In this document: piece after piece, positions 1-10,149 of the stretch | Numbering within the stretch: the stretch's first letter is position 1 | How the letters are laid out: each line of letters opens with the position of its first letter | Origin: Pseudomonadota bacterium | Lineage (GTDB): Bacteria > Pseudomonadota > Gammaproteobacteria > Xanthomonadales > Xanthomonadaceae | DNA: 64,000 bases | Reading direction: 5' to 3' | NCBI GenBank assembly: GCA_018242365.1 | Contig: JAFECB010000016.1 | Coordinates: 62,001 to 126,000 of the forward strand | The notes under the pieces: generated by a model | The model's input: only the letters and a program-made list of their open reading frames with translations | What the model was told of the DNA's origin: nothing | Databases searched by the model: none | Position numbers and translations under genes: made by a program

Positions 1-26
1 GAACGGGGCCCTACCGGAGCCAGAAC

Positions 27-3000
27 ATGACGACGGCACTGCGGGACGCCATCGACCAAACCGCGCTCGGCTGGGTGAAGCCCGAGATCGACGAGACCCT
101 GCGCCAGGCGCGGATCGATCTTGAAAGCTTCGCCGGTGCGCCTGATGACGCTTCGCCGATGAATTCGTGCATCGCCGGCCTGCATCAGATCTTCGGTACC
201 TTGCGGATGCTCGAGTTGCGAGCACCGATGATGGTGGCTGCGGAAATGGAGCAGGTGGCGGTCGCCCTGCTCGGCGGCAACACCGGCAATCGGGAAGAGT
301 CGCTGGCTGTGCTCATGCGCGGCATGGTGCAACTTCCCGACTATCTGGAACGCCTGCAAGGCGGGCATCGCGACATCCCGATCGTGTTGCTGCCGCTGAT
401 CAACGAATTGCGGGCGACGCGCGGCGCCGAGGCGATGGCGCAGGAAGACCTGCCCGCGCTGGTGGTCGAACCGACCGAAGCTGAAATCGAACACGCGCGC
501 GGCAGCCTCGCCGGGCGCAACCGTGCCCTGCTGGACACGGTGTCGGCGGCGATCAAGGAGGATCTGCTGCGCGTAAAAGACGCGTTGGATCTGTATTTGC
601 GCGGTGCGCGCGGCAATATCGAGGAGCTGATTCCGCAGGCCGAGGCGCTGGACCGGATCGGCGATACCTTGTCGATTCTTGGCTTGGAGAATTCGAAGGC
701 CATCGTGCAGGAGCAATGCAAGGTGGTCCATGACATCGCCACCGGTGCACGGCCCTCCAGTGAGGCCGATCTGATGGGCGTCGCCGGTGCCCTGATCTCG
801 ATCGAGCACTCACTCGATGATCAGGTTGCTGACTTGGGCAGCAGTCAGGACGGCAGCGCCGACGATCAACGCGCGCAGGAATCCCGCAAGGTCATGGGCG
901 TGCTGATGCGCGCCGCGGCGGCAAATTTCGCGGAAGTCCGTGGTGCCTTCGTCGGTTTCATCGAGACCAATTGGGATCACGCAGCACTGGCCAAGGTGCC
1001 GGACTGGCTGAGTGAAGTCGCGGGCGCGATGCGCATCCTCGAACTGCCGGAATCCGCCGGCTATCTGGATGCATTGCGGGCCTACACCCAGCGCGAACTG
1101 ATCGCCAGGAAGAGCATCCCCGGCGGTGCGCAACTCGATACCCTCGCCGATGCACTGGCGAGCATGGAATATTTCCTGGAATCACTGCGCGATCCGCACG
1201 ACACCCGCACCGACCTGCTCGGCAAGGCACGCACCAGCCTCGAAGCCCTGCACTATTGGCCGATCCCGGAACAGGCGGCGGCACCCGCTGCGGAAGCGGT
1301 TGCGCAGGCCGAAGCGGCGTCGGAAGCGACGAGAGAGCACGTCGATGCGGTAGAAGTGGCAGCGGCTACGCCGCCGGCCGAGGAAGCACAGGCCCCTGTC
1401 GAAGCAGCGGCTCCCGCAGAAACGGCTCCCGCAGAAGCGGCAGCCGTGGTTGCAATGGTTGCGGCCGGCCCCACCATCGATGCAGGCTTCGTCACCGTGG
1501 GCGAAGAAGTCGACGACGAGATCCGCGAAATCTTCCTCGAAGAGTTCCAGGAGGAGCTCGGCAACCTCGAGCAATTGCTGCCGCAGTGGCGGCTGGCACC
1601 GGAGGATAGCGAGGCGCTGCGCCCGATCCGCCGCGTGTTCCATACCCTGAAGGGCAGTGGCCGCTTGGTCGGGGCAAAGGTGCTCGGCGAGTTCAGCTGG
1701 CACGTCGAGAGCATGCTCAATCGCGTGCTCGATGGATCGCGTCCGGCAAGTTATGCCGTGTTGTCCTACGTTGGACAGGTGCAAAGCGTCCTGCCAAGCC
1801 TGCACGCGGCCTTGCGCGGCGAGCCCGGCTTCAATATCGACATTCCAACGCTCGAAGCCGTCGCTGATCGCCTGGCGGCGGGCGAAGATGTGTTGTTGCA
1901 GGCCGTTCCGACCACTGCGCCTGCCGCAGTGGAGCCGGCTGTCGAGCCGGAAGTCGAAGCTGCCACGGCCGATGTTGCCGAAGTGGCGCATGCGGGTGCC
2001 GAGGTCGAAACGGTTGCCGCTTCCATCGATCCCGTGTTGCTCGAAATCCTGGGTTCGGAAGTCGGTGGCCACCTCGAGACCATCGATGCGTGGTTGGCAC
2101 AGGCGCGGTCCGGCCAGGCGCATGCCACGGATGGACTGGCACGCGCGATCCACACGCTCAATGGCGCCTTCGCGATGACCGAAGTGCCGTCGGTGACCGA
2201 GTTCACTGCCCCAGCCGAAGGGTACGTCCGTCGTTTGATTGCCGCGCAGTCCGAGGCGGACGGGCACGGTGTCGCAGCGATTGGCGCGATGGCGGATGCC
2301 GTTCGTGCCTCCACCGCGGCATTGCAGTCCTCGCCGGATCGGGTGCCGGTGTTCCGCGCGTTGGCCGAGCAGATGACGGCCTTGCGCGATGCATTGCCGG
2401 AGCCGAGCGTTCCGTTCATCGAGCCGGCACATGCCGAGGCCTTGGCCGAAGCGGATCGTATCGCGGCCGAACAAGCCGAAGCCGAGCGGCTGCAAGCCGA
2501 ACAGGCTGCGCAGGAAGCTGCGCGTCTGGAAGCCGAGCGTATTGCAGCCGAACAGGCCGAAGCCGAGCGCGTCGCCGAAGAGCAAGCCGAGGCGGAACGT
2601 GTTGCGGCGGAGCAGGCAGAAGCCGAGCGCGTCGCCGCGGAGCAAGCCGAAGCCGAGCATGCCGCCGCAGAGCAAGCCGAAGCGGAACGTGTTGCGGCGG
2701 AGCAGGCGGAAGCCGAGCGCGTCGCCACGGAGCAAGCCGAAGCCGAGCGTGTTGCCGCAGAGCAGGCCGAAGCCGAGCATGCCGCCGCAGAGCAAGCCGA
2801 AGCGGAACGTATTGCGGCGGAGCAGGCGGAAGCCGAGCGCGTCGCCACGGAACAAGCCGAAGCCGAACGCGTTGCGGCGGAGCAGGCCGAAGCCGAACGC
2901 GTTGCAGCCGAGCAGGCCGAAGCCGAGCGCGTTGCCGCCGAGCAGGCGGAAGCCGAACGCGTTGCGGCGGAGCAGGCCGAAGCCGAACGCGTTGCAGCGG

Positions 3001-5801
3001 AGCAGGCCGAAGCCGAACGCGTTGCCGCGGAGCAAGCCGAAGCCGAGCGTGTTGCGGCGGAGCAGGCGGCGTTGGCAGAAGCCGCGCGCCTGGAGGCAGA
3101 GCGTGCCGAAGTCGATCGCATCGCTGCTGCACGTGCCGAGGCCGAGCGTCAGGAGGCCGCACGCGCGGCGGCCGGGCGGCGCGAAGCGGAGCGCAAGGAG
3201 TCCGAGCGCCGGGCTGCCGAATCGGCGGCGATGGCCAAGGCGCGCGAGGAGGCTGCATTGGCCTCCCTGCTCGCAACCGCGACCGCAGCCGAGGATCCGG
3301 ATGCGCCGCTCGATACCAGCGATCTGGACATCGAGTTGCTGGATATCTTCATCGAGGAAGGCAACGACCTGCTCGATCATTCCGATGGTCTGCTGGCACA
3401 GTTGCGCGACAACCAGGATGACGGCGAGCTGATCGTCGGCCTGCAACGCGACCTGCACACCTTCAAGGGTGGCGCGCGCATGGCCGGCATGATGTCGGTC
3501 GGCGAGCTGGGCCACGCGATGGAATCGCTGTTGGAGGGCGTGGCCCTGCAGCGTGCGGAACTCGGTGGCGATGGCGTGAAGCTGCTGGAACGCGGCTTTG
3601 ATCGCCTGCGTGACATGGTCACCCGCATCGCGGCACGCCGCGCGGTTGGCATGCCGGCCATGCTGATCGAAGAATTCGTTGCACGTTCGGAAAATCGTGC
3701 CTACGAAGCTCCGGCAGCAGCGGACCCGGCACCCGCAAGCAGTGGACACGAGGCCACGGCGGAGGCACCTGCGGAACACGAGGCACATGCGGCTGGCGAA
3801 ACTGCGGAAACCGGCACCACCGCACCCGAACCTGCTTCGGAACCGGCGGCAGACGCCAAACCGGAACCGGCAAGCGTCCCGGCGCCGGGCAAGGTCGCTG
3901 CACTCAAGCCGCTGTCGGCACCGATCGACGAACGTGCGTTCGCCGGCGACGACGATGCCGCTGTGCGTGCCCCGCAGGAGCAGGTGCGCATCCGCGCCGA
4001 TCTGCTCGACCGGCTGGTGAACTACGCGGGCGAAGTCGCGATCTATCGCGCCCGCCTCGAACAGCAGCTCGCCGCCTTCCGCGCCACCGCGCAGGAAATG
4101 GAGCGCACCAACATCCGTCTGCGCGACCAGCTGCGTCGTCTCGACTCCGAGACCGAAGCGCAGATCATGGCGCGCTACCAGCGCCAGAACGACGCCGGTG
4201 ACGAGACCTTCGATCCGCTGGAACTGGACCGTTTCAGCACCCTGCAGCAGCTCTCGCGCGGTCTGGCCGAATCGGCCGCCGACTTGCAGAGCCTGCATGA
4301 TTCGATGGACGACCTCACCCGTCAGTACGAGACCCTGCTGACGCAGCAGTCACGGGTGAGCTCGGACCTGCAGGAAGGCCTCATGCGTACGCGCATGTTG
4401 CCGCTGGATTCGCTGCTGCCGCGACTGCGCCGGGTGGTGCGTCAGGCGGCGGGCGAGACCGGCAAGCAGGCGACGCTCAAGGTCGATGGTGCCCAGGGCG
4501 AACTCGACCGCAGCGTGCTGGAGCGTATGACCGCGCCGCTGGAGCACATGCTCCGCAATGCGGTCGCCCATGGACTGGAAGCGCCGGATCGGCGTGCGCA
4601 GGCGGGCAAGTCGCTGGAAGGCGTGATCCGCATCGCGGTCCGACACGAAGGGTCGGAAGTGGTGATGGAGGTCGGCGACGACGGTGGCGGTCTGCACCGC
4701 GACGCGATCCGTTCGCGTGCGATCGAGCGCGGCCTGATCCAGCCGGATGCGGTGCTGACCGATACCGAGCTCGACCGGATGATCTTCGAGCCGGGCTTCT
4801 CGACCGCCGAAACGGTCAGTCGCCTTGCCGGTCGTGGCGTCGGCATGGACGTGGTGGCGAGCGAAGTGCGCCAGCTCGGCGGCTCGATCGAAATCCAGTC
4901 CAAGCTGGGCGAGGGCACCAACTTCGTCCTGCGTCTGCCGCAGACACTGGCGGTCACCCAGGCGGTATTCGTCAAGATCGGTGAGACCGAATTCGCGGTG
5001 CCGATCGCATCGGTGCGCGGCGTCGGCCGGATCCCGCGCGAAGACCTGGCCAAGGCGGACGCGGTCTACCGCTACGGTGGCGAGGACTATGCGTTGCACG
5101 ATCTCGGTGCCTTGGTCGGTGCACCGACGGCGAAGGCCGAAGGCCACCTGCAGATGCCGTTGCTGTTGATCGGCGCGGGCGATCTGCGTGCGGCAGTTGC
5201 GATCGACCAGGTGATCGGCAGCCGCGAAATCGTGGTCAAGGACGGTGGCCCGCAGCTGGCCGCGGTGCCGGGTGTGTTCGGTGCAACCATCATGGGTGAC
5301 GGCCGCGTGGTCGTGATCCTCGACGTCGCTCCGCTGGTGCGTCGCTATGCGTCGATGGCCCACCTGGAAGTTCCGGTCGAGCAAGCGCCGGCCGAAGAGC
5401 AACGCCGCGTGCCGCTGGTCATGGTGGTGGACGACTCGGTCACCATGCGCAAGGTCAGCGGTCGCGTGCTGGAACGCCATGGCTTCGAGGTGGCGACGGC
5501 GAAGGACGGTCTCGACGCGCTGGAGCACATGGTCGATCTGGTCCCGGACCTGATGCTGCTCGACATCGAAATGCCGCGCATGGACGGCTACGAACTGGCG
5601 ACCGCGATGAAGGCCGATCCACGCCTGCGCGGCGTGCCGATCATCATGATCACCTCGCGTACCGGCGACAAGCATCGCCAGCGTGCGGTCGACATCGGCG
5701 TCGAACGCTACCTCGGCAAGCCGTATCAGGAGTCCGAGCTGATGCGCAACGTGTTCGAGTTGCTCAAGCTGGAGCGCGTCAGCGACGGTAGTCTGCAATG
5801 A
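27..5801 (+). CDS. chpA: ChpA/PilL-type hybrid chemotaxis histidine kinase of the type IV pilus system
   Basis: A 1924-residue CheA-like hybrid kinase, by family the central kinase controlling type IV pilus twitching. Hpt-like motifs stand at His53 (degenerate surroundings), His539 (HTLKGS), His709 (HTLNGA, usual Lys replaced) and His1144 (HTFKGGAR); two further modules carry Asp209 and Ser329 at the His position, recalling the mixed Hpt/Spt array of Pseudomonas ChpA. A charged Ala/Glu repeat spans about residues 842-1011. Then come the CheA dimerisation helix (around 1330-1360), the ATPase (N box [13 protein letters not shown] boxes GDDGGGL and GRGVGMDV), a CheW domain and a C-terminal receiver with phospho-acceptor Asp1846. 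GGAG lies 7 bases before the ATG. The stop overlaps the next start (ATGA). Other pil/chp genes probably lie upstream of the window. Confidence 0.95.
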   Translation: MTTALRDAIDQTALGWVKPEIDETLRQARIDLESFAGAPDDASPMNSCIAGLHQIFGTLRMLELRAPMMVAAEMEQVAVALLGGNTGNREESLAVLMRGMVQLPDYLERLQGGHRDIPIVLLPLINELRATRGAEAMAQEDLPALVVEPTEAEIEHARGSLAGRNRALLDTVSAAIKEDLLRVKDALDLYLRGARGNIEELIPQAEALDRIGDTLSILGLENSKAIVQEQCKVVHDIATGARPSSEADLMGVAGALISIEHSLDDQVADLGSSQDGSADDQRAQESRKVMGVLMRAAAANFAEVRGAFVGFIETNWDHAALAKVPDWLSEVAGAMRILELPESAGYLDALRAYTQRELIARKSIPGGAQLDTLADALASMEYFLESLRDPHDTRTDLLGKARTSLEALHYWPIPEQAAAPAAEAVAQAEAASEATREHVDAVEVAAATPPAEEAQAPVEAAAPAETAPAEAAAVVAMVAAGPTIDAGFVTVGEEVDDEIREIFLEEFQEELGNLEQLLPQWRLAPEDSEALRPIRRVFHTLKGSGRLVGAKVLGEFSWHVESMLNRVLDGSRPASYAVLSYVGQVQSVLPSLHAALRGEPGFNIDIPTLEAVADRLAAGEDVLLQAVPTTAPAAVEPAVEPEVEAATADVAEVAHAGAEVETVAASIDPVLLEILGSEVGGHLETIDAWLAQARSGQAHATDGLARAIHTLNGAFAMTEVPSVTEFTAPAEGYVRRLIAAQSEADGHGVAAIGAMADAVRASTAALQSSPDRVPVFRALAEQMTALRDALPEPSVPFIEPAHAEALAEADRIAAEQAEAERLQAEQAAQEAARLEAERIAAEQAEAERVAEEQAEAERVAAEQAEAERVAAEQAEAEHAAAEQAEAERVAAEQAEAERVATEQAEAERVAAEQAEAEHAAAEQAEAERIAAEQAEAERVATEQAEAERVAAEQAEAERVAAEQAEAERVAAEQAEAERVAAEQAEAERVAAEQAEAERVAAEQAEAERVAAEQAALAEAARLEAERAEVDRIAAARAEAERQEAARAAAGRREAERKESERRAAESAAMAKAREEAALASLLATATAAEDPDAPLDTSDLDIELLDIFIEEGNDLLDHSDGLLAQLRDNQDDGELIVGLQRDLHTFKGGARMAGMMSVGELGHAMESLLEGVALQRAELGGDGVKLLERGFDRLRDMVTRIAARRAVGMPAMLIEEFVARSENRAYEAPAAADPAPASSGHEATAEAPAEHEAHAAGETAETGTTAPEPASEPAADAKPEPASVPAPGKVAALKPLSAPIDERAFAGDDDAAVRAPQEQVRIRADLLDRLVNYAGEVAIYRARLEQQLAAFRATAQEMERTNIRLRDQLRRLDSETEAQIMARYQRQNDAGDETFDPLELDRFSTLQQLSRGLAESAADLQSLHDSMDDLTRQYETLLTQQSRVSSDLQEGLMRTRMLPLDSLLPRLRRVVRQAAGETGKQATLKVDGAQGELDRSVLERMTAPLEHMLRNAVAHGLEAPDRRAQAGKSLEGVIRIAVRHEGSEVVMEVGDDGGGLHRDAIRSRAIERGLIQPDAVLTDTELDRMIFEPGFSTAETVSRLAGRGVGMDVVASEVRQLGGSIEIQSKLGEGTNFVLRLPQTLAVTQAVFVKIGETEFAVPIASVRGVGRIPREDLAKADAVYRYGGEDYALHDLGALVGAPTAKAEGHLQMPLLLIGAGDLRAAVAIDQVIGSREIVVKDGGPQLAAVPGVFGATIMGDGRVVVILDVAPLVRRYASMAHLEVPVEQAPAEEQRRVPLVMVVDDSVTMRKVSGRVLERHGFEVATAKDGLDALEHMVDLVPDLMLLDIEMPRMDGYELATAMKADPRLRGVPIIMITSRTGDKHRQRAVDIGVERYLGKPYQESELMRNVFELLKLERVSDGSLQ
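2550..3059 (+). repeat. 17 tandem 30-bp units encoding a decapeptide repeat inside chpA
   Basis: Seventeen consecutive in-frame 30-bp units encode [10 protein letters not shown] with minor variants (RVAT, RVAE, RIAA, HAAA). One isolated unit sits just upstream near 2469 and related Ala/Glu-rich sequence continues to about 3250. The encoded segment should form a long charged helix or coiled coil separating the N-terminal Hpt modules from the last Hpt and kinase core. Units differ mainly at third codon positions, consistent with duplication followed by drift. The unit count is exact as read here but is the kind of array that assembly can collapse. Confidence 0.95.
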
Positions 5802-6766
5802 CCAGCCACCGCGTGGTCGTCCTGGCCAAGGCCGGCGCGGCCTGTGATCGCACCGTCGAGGCGGTGCGGCAGGCCGGCGCCGAGATGGTGGCGGTCCTGG
5901 ACCCGACCACGATCTCCGAATACGAGGTGCTCGCAAACACGCCGAACGCCTTGTTGTTCGTGCTGGATGCGGCGACCGAGGCGGCGCTGGACAAGTTCGA
6001 CGGCCTGCTCGCGAACCCGGGCCTGGAGGTGCTGTTCGACGACGCCGATGTGGCGGTCAAGCGCACCGGTTGGGAAGCCGCGCGTTGGGCGCGACATCTG
6101 GCCGCGAAGCTGACCGGCAGCGATAACGTGCTCCCGGATGTCGTTCGCGATGACGCCGTCGCGTTCGAAACGGAAATGCGCGAGCTGTCGCTCGCAGTCA
6201 ATGCCTTGCCCGAGACGCCAAGGCAAGAGGCGGCGCAGGATCAGGGTGAAGGTGCGGTGGTGATCGTGGCGGGCGTCGGCGGGCCCGATGCAGTACGCCA
6301 GTTGCTGGGAGAATTCACGGCCGGATTCCCGCGCGCGGTCTTGTTGCGCCAGCGCATCGAGGGCGCACAGTACGACCGTCTGGTGCGGCAGATGCAACGG
6401 GCGACGACGATGCCGGTCGGGCTGGCGCAGGCCGGCGAGGCCGTGCAGCGTGGCAATGTGCATGTGTTGCCGGATGGTCTGGATGTGGTCGTGACGGCCA
6501 CGGGGTTGGCGTTCGCCGCAGCCGAAGGCGAGCCGCGCTTCGCCGCATTGCGCCCCGCCGACAGTGCCATGCTCCTGCTCAGCGGCGCAGGCCAGGATAT
6601 GGTCGATGTGGCACTGACGATGTCCTGGGCCGGTGGCCTCGCCATCGGCCAGGCACCCGAAAATTGTTTCGATCCCGCGGCGACGCAGGCGCTGATCGCG
6701 CGCGGCGGTGACTCCCGCAGCCTTCCCATCATGGCGCGCCAGGTTCTGGACCGCTGGCCCCACTGA
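5798..6766 (+). CDS. CheB-like (ChpB-type) protein with degenerate catalytic site
   Basis: A 322-residue protein whose C-terminal half aligns with the CheB methylesterase fold: AGVGGPDAV matches the CheB GASTGG nucleophile loop, [12 protein letters not shown] matches the VYVAPGD..H strand, and [10 protein letters not shown] matches LTGMGxDG. The catalytic Ser is Gly here, and the His of QHM is Gln (RQR); only the Asp appears kept. An active methylesterase is therefore unlikely and a regulatory or scaffolding role is inferred. The N-terminal half looks receiver-like in secondary structure but lacks the clear acidic pocket. The start overlaps the chpA stop by 4 bp, so translation is probably coupled; chpC follows after 8 bp. 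Confidence 0.8.
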   Translation: MTSHRVVVLAKAGAACDRTVEAVRQAGAEMVAVLDPTTISEYEVLANTPNALLFVLDAATEAALDKFDGLLANPGLEVLFDDADVAVKRTGWEAARWARHLAAKLTGSDNVLPDVVRDDAVAFETEMRELSLAVNALPETPRQEAAQDQGEGAVVIVAGVGGPDAVRQLLGEFTAGFPRAVLLRQRIEGAQYDRLVRQMQRATTMPVGLAQAGEAVQRGNVHVLPDGLDVVVTATGLAFAAAEGEPRFAALRPADSAMLLLSGAGQDMVDVALTMSWAGGLAIGQAPENCFDPAATQALIARGGDSRSLPIMARQVLDRWPH

Positions 6767-6774
6767 GGTGTCCG

Positions 6775-7248
6775 ATGACTGAAAATGCCCACATCATCCG
6801 CGGCGTGTTGATCCAGGTAGCTGGCACGCGCCTGTTGCTGCCCAATGCGGCGATTGCCGAGGTGATGTCGTTCGCACCCCCCGAGGCCATTGATGATGCG
6901 CCGGATTGGCTGCTTGGCCGTATCCGCTGGCGCGGCTGGGGTTTGCCGCTGATTTCGTTTTCGCGCTACTCGGGTATTGCCGACGAGCAAGGTGGCCTCG
7001 GCAGCAAGGTCATTGTGCTCAAGGCCTTGGGCGGCGATACCAAGCGTCCGTACTTCGCGATCCTGACCCAGGGCTTCCCGCGCCTGGTGACGGTGACCGA
7101 TGCGGCGCTGTCACGCCTGGATGAAGCAGGAGACGAATTGCCCGAGGGCGTGCTGTCGCGGGTGCGGCTCAGCGAGGACAATGCCTATGTCCCCGACCTC
7201 GAAGAGCTGGAAGCCAGCTTGCGCGAGGTGATCGCGCAGGCGGCCTGA
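6775..7248 (+). CDS. chpC: CheW-like adaptor protein ChpC
   Basis: A 157-residue single CheW domain. It reads IIRGVLIQVAGTRLLLPNAAIAEV at the N-terminus, typical of ChpC/PilI-type adaptors that couple a methyl-accepting receptor to the CheA-like kinase. The ribosome-binding site GAGGTG overlaps the stop of the preceding gene, and only 8 bp separate the two, so it is the last gene of the chpA operon seen here. The next gene, rsmE, converges from the opposite strand. No Rho-independent terminator is obvious in the 102 bp between them. The exact name (ChpC rather than a generic CheW) is inferred from position after chpA. Confidence 0.85.
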   Translation: MTENAHIIRGVLIQVAGTRLLLPNAAIAEVMSFAPPEAIDDAPDWLLGRIRWRGWGLPLISFSRYSGIADEQGGLGSKVIVLKALGGDTKRPYFAILTQGFPRLVTVTDAALSRLDEAGDELPEGVLSRVRLSEDNAYVPDLEELEASLREVIAQAA

Positions 7249-7350
7249 GGCCTGGTGCGATCTGAATCGGCATCACTTGGGTGTTGCGATGCCACTCTGC
7301 GTTCAATGATGCGAAATCGTCACGCGTGAAATGCGCGGCGTACTTGGCGT

Positions 7351-8082
7351 TCAGCCCAAATCGCCGGCAAGCACCTGCAATGCGGCAATCGCCGCGATGC
7401 CCGCGGTCTCCGTGCGCAGGATGCGTTGGCCCAGGCGCAGGCCGATAAAGCCGGCGGCATGGAGTTGTTCCAGGTCGCGGGCAGACCAGCCACCTTCGGG
7501 GCCGATTGCGAGCGTGCACGCGCTCGTCAGCGTCGCTGCAAGCGTGCGCGACGCGCCTTCCGCCAACGGATCGAGGACGAATCCCGGACCATCGCGCAAT
7601 GTGGCTGCATGATCGAGCGCGCTCGGGGCGGCGACGGCAGGCAGCACCGCGCGGCCACTTTGCTCGCAGGCCGAAATGGCGACCTCGCGCCAATGGGCGA
7701 CGCGGCGATCCGCGCGTTCGCCATCCAGACGGACTTCGCTGCGCTCGCTGACGACGGGCAGGATTCGTGCCACGCCCAGCTCGGTGGCCTTCTGCACGAT
7801 CCAGTCCATCTTCTCGCCGCGGGCGATGCCTTGCAGCAGGGTGATGCGCAGCGGTGATTCGTTGTCGATGGCACGACGTGCGGTGATCTCGACCTGTGCG
7901 TTGCGCTTGCCGACCGCGATGATGCGGGCGTCACAATCGTGACCATCGCCATTGAACAGGATGCAGGCATCGCCTTCGCGCAGACGCAGGACGCGCAGCA
8001 GGTGTTGGGCGACGGCCTCGGGCAGGGTCAACGTCATCCCGACGGTCAGCGCCTGGTCGAGATGGCAGCGAGTCAGGCGCAT
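7351..8082 (-). CDS. rsmE: 16S rRNA (uracil-1498-N3)-methyltransferase RsmE
   Basis: A 243-residue SPOUT-class methyltransferase. By family it makes m3U1498 in 16S rRNA of the 30S subunit using S-adenosylmethionine. The SAM-binding knot motifs are clear: GPEGGW at 194-199 and RILRTETA at 220-227, and the N-terminal PUA-like segment has the family pattern HLLRVLRLREGD. Length fits the family (about 240). It lies 52 bp downstream of bioA on the same strand and probably shares its transcript. Confidence 0.95.
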   Translation of the reverse strand: MRLTRCHLDQALTVGMTLTLPEAVAQHLLRVLRLREGDACILFNGDGHDCDARIIAVGKRNAQVEITARRAIDNESPLRITLLQGIARGEKMDWIVQKATELGVARILPVVSERSEVRLDGERADRRVAHWREVAISACEQSGRAVLPAVAAPSALDHAATLRDGPGFVLDPLAEGASRTLAATLTSACTLAIGPEGGWSARDLEQLHAAGFIGLRLGQRILRTETAGIAAIAALQVLAGDLG

Positions 8083-8134
8083 CGGGATGCTCCGTGTCGT
8101 GGGGTCGAACGATCAATCATGTGTTGGACGCGCC

Positions 8135-9565
8135 TCATGCCGCCGCCATGATTGCAGCCGTAGTCGCCTGCGCCAGTAGCTCCAATTGCGAGTCGTCGAT
8201 GCAATAGGGCGGCATCCAGTACAGCACGTCACCCAGCGGGCGCAGCAGGACATCGTGCTCCAGCGCGGCGCGATACATGCGCAGGCCGCGGCGACCCGAG
8301 ATTTCGACCGCGTGGCCGTCTTCGCGGTTGCCGGGTTCCGGATGCAACTCGATGGCGAGGATCATCCCGGTCTGACGAACCTCCGCGACCAGCGGATGAG
8401 CGGCAAATGGCGCGGCAAGGTCCGCCATCCGCTCGGCTGTCGCACGATTGCGTTCGAGAACGTGGTCGCTTTCGAGGATGTCCAGCGACGCCAGTGCCGC
8501 CGCGCAGGCCAGCGGGTTGCCGCTGTAACTGTGCGAATGCAGGAAGGCGCGCTCGCGTGAATCGTCGAGGAAGCCATCAAAGATGGTTTGTGTCGCAAGC
8601 ACGGCGCACAGGGGCAGGAAGCCGCCGGTCAGGCCTTTCGACAGACACATGAGGTCGGGCTGGGTGCCGCCTTGCTCGCAAGCAAACAGGCTGCCGGTGC
8701 GACCGAAGCCGACCGCAATTTCGTCGGCGATCAGGAAGATGCCGTGCGCATCGCACAGTGCGCGGGCGCGGCGCAGGTAAGCCGGGTGATGCATGCGCAT
8801 GCCGCCGGCGCATTGCACCAGCGGTTCGAGGATGAAGGCGCAAATCTCGCCGGGATGGGCTTCGAATAACTGCTGCAGGGCATCGGCGGCCGCATGCGCG
8901 CGTTGCTCGGCAGCGCTGGCGTCATGCGTGCCGAAGGCATCCGGGGAGGGTGCAAACAGAGCCTGCGGGAGCAAGGGCCCATACACGCTGCGGTACAGGG
9001 GCAGGTCGCCCACCGCCAACGCGCCGATGGTTTCGCCGTGGTAACTGCCGTGCAGCGCGACGAACCTGGTCCGACCCGCTTCGCCGCGATTGTGGAACCA
9101 GTGGAACGCCATCTTCAGCGCGACTTCGACGCCGGACGAACCGTTGTCGGCGTAGAACACCTTGGCCAAGGCGTCTCGTCCGCCCTGACGCGGGGCGAGG
9201 GCCAGCAGGCGCTCGGCCAGTTCCACCGCCGGCGGGTGGGAACAGCCGGCCAGGATGACCTGCTCCAGGGTATGCGCCTGACGCGCAATGGCGGCGGCGA
9301 TTCGTGGTTCGGCATGGCCATGCAGATTGGTCCACCAACTGCTGACGGCATCGAGCACGCGGCGGCCGTCGTGGCAGACCAGCCACGCACCTTCGCCGCG
9401 TGCCACGGGCAACAGGGGCAGTGCGACGGCTTCGCCCATGAGGTGTGCAGGCAGCCCGACGCCGTGCTCGCGCATCTGCGTGCACGGGTGCCAGAGCACC
9501 GCGAGGTCGCGCGCGCGCCAGCGCCCGGCGGTCGCTATCATGTCGTCATCGTGATGTCCTTCCAT
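8135..9565 (-). CDS. bioA: Adenosylmethionine-8-amino-7-oxononanoate aminotransferase BioA
   Basis: A class III PLP aminotransferase, by family converting KAPA to DAPA in biotin synthesis with SAM as amino donor. It opens with LAVLWHPCTQM, and the PLP lysine lies in LSKGLTGGFLP (Lys310 counted from the longest form). The start is uncertain: ATG at 9565 gives 476 residues, while ATG at 9541 gives 468; neither has an ideal ribosome-binding site. No other biotin gene is in the window. It is divergent from nudE with an intergenic gap of only 29-53 bp, so promoters must overlap there. Confidence 0.95.
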   Translation of the reverse strand: MEGHHDDDMIATAGRWRARDLAVLWHPCTQMREHGVGLPAHLMGEAVALPLLPVARGEGAWLVCHDGRRVLDAVSSWWTNLHGHAEPRIAAAIARQAHTLEQVILAGCSHPPAVELAERLLALAPRQGGRDALAKVFYADNGSSGVEVALKMAFHWFHNRGEAGRTRFVALHGSYHGETIGALAVGDLPLYRSVYGPLLPQALFAPSPDAFGTHDASAAEQRAHAAADALQQLFEAHPGEICAFILEPLVQCAGGMRMHHPAYLRRARALCDAHGIFLIADEIAVGFGRTGSLFACEQGGTQPDLMCLSKGLTGGFLPLCAVLATQTIFDGFLDDSRERAFLHSHSYSGNPLACAAALASLDILESDHVLERNRATAERMADLAAPFAAHPLVAEVRQTGMILAIELHPEPGNREDGHAVEISGRRGLRMYRAALEHDVLLRPLGDVLYWMPPYCIDDSQLELLAQATTAAIMAAA

Positions 9566-9594
9566 CTCCCCATTATCGCTGCCGAGGCGGCCGC

Positions 9595-10149
9595 ATGAGC
9601 CGCCGCCTGCCGATCATCCACGGCATCACCGAACACGACGCCGGGCCATACCGGATGGAGCGGCTCGATCTCGAATTCGGCAATGGTGAGCGCCGCCGCT
9701 ACGAACGCCTGCACGGGCGCGGACACGGCGCGGTGGCGGTGGTGCCGATGCTGGATGCCGAGACGGTGCTGCTGATCCGCGAATACGCGGCCGGCGTGCA
9801 TCGTTACGAGCTGGGCCTGGTCAAGGGCCGCATCGACGCCGGTGAAACGCCAGAGGCTGCGGCCAATCGCGAATTGATGGAAGAGGCCGGCTACGGTGCG
9901 CGCGACGTGCGCGTGCTGCGCAGCCTGACCTTGGCGCCGACCTACATGAGCCACCAGACCCATCTGGTGCTGGCGCGCGACCTGTATCCGCAGCGCCTGG
10001 CGGGGGACGAGCCGGAGCCGCCGGAAGTGGTGCCGTGGAAATTGGCGGAGCTGGGCGATTTGATCCTGCGTGAGGATTTTTCCGAAGGCCGCACGATTGC
10101 GGGCTTGTTCATCGTCAGGGAGTGGTTGCAGCAACATGGACATCAATGA
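9595..10149 (+). CDS. nudE: ADP compounds hydrolase NudE (Nudix)
   Basis: A 184-residue Nudix hydrolase of the NudE type, expected to cleave ADP-ribose, NADH or Ap3A-like ADP compounds. A perfect Nudix box GX5EX7REX2EEXG occupies residues 78-100. The ATG at 9595 is preferred to in-frame upstream codons because it has GAGG just upstream and gives the family length and N-terminus. It overlaps cysQ by 14 bp, and cysQ overlaps mazG by 4 bp. The three form a compact nucleotide-housekeeping operon. Confidence 0.93.
   Translation: MSRRLPIIHGITEHDAGPYRMERLDLEFGNGERRRYERLHGRGHGAVAVVPMLDAETVLLIREYAAGVHRYELGLVKGRIDAGETPEAAANRELMEEAGYGARDVRVLRSLTLAPTYMSHQTHLVLARDLYPQRLAGDEPEPPEVVPWKLAELGDLILREDFSEGRTIAGLFIVREWLQQHGHQ

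Noticed and set aside
1182..4298. A 1038-codon open frame on the minus strand opposite chpA, and a 451-codon one inside it.
   Set aside because: They arise because the Ala/Glu-rich repeat and GC-rich third positions remove stops on the other strand. The translations are low-complexity (for example repeated SACSAATR) and the plus-strand kinase domains are unmistakable.
4350..5936. A 528-codon minus-strand frame opposite the kinase core and receiver.
   Set aside because: Arg/His-rich shadow translation without domains or a ribosome-binding site; the plus strand encodes the ATPase, CheW and receiver domains.
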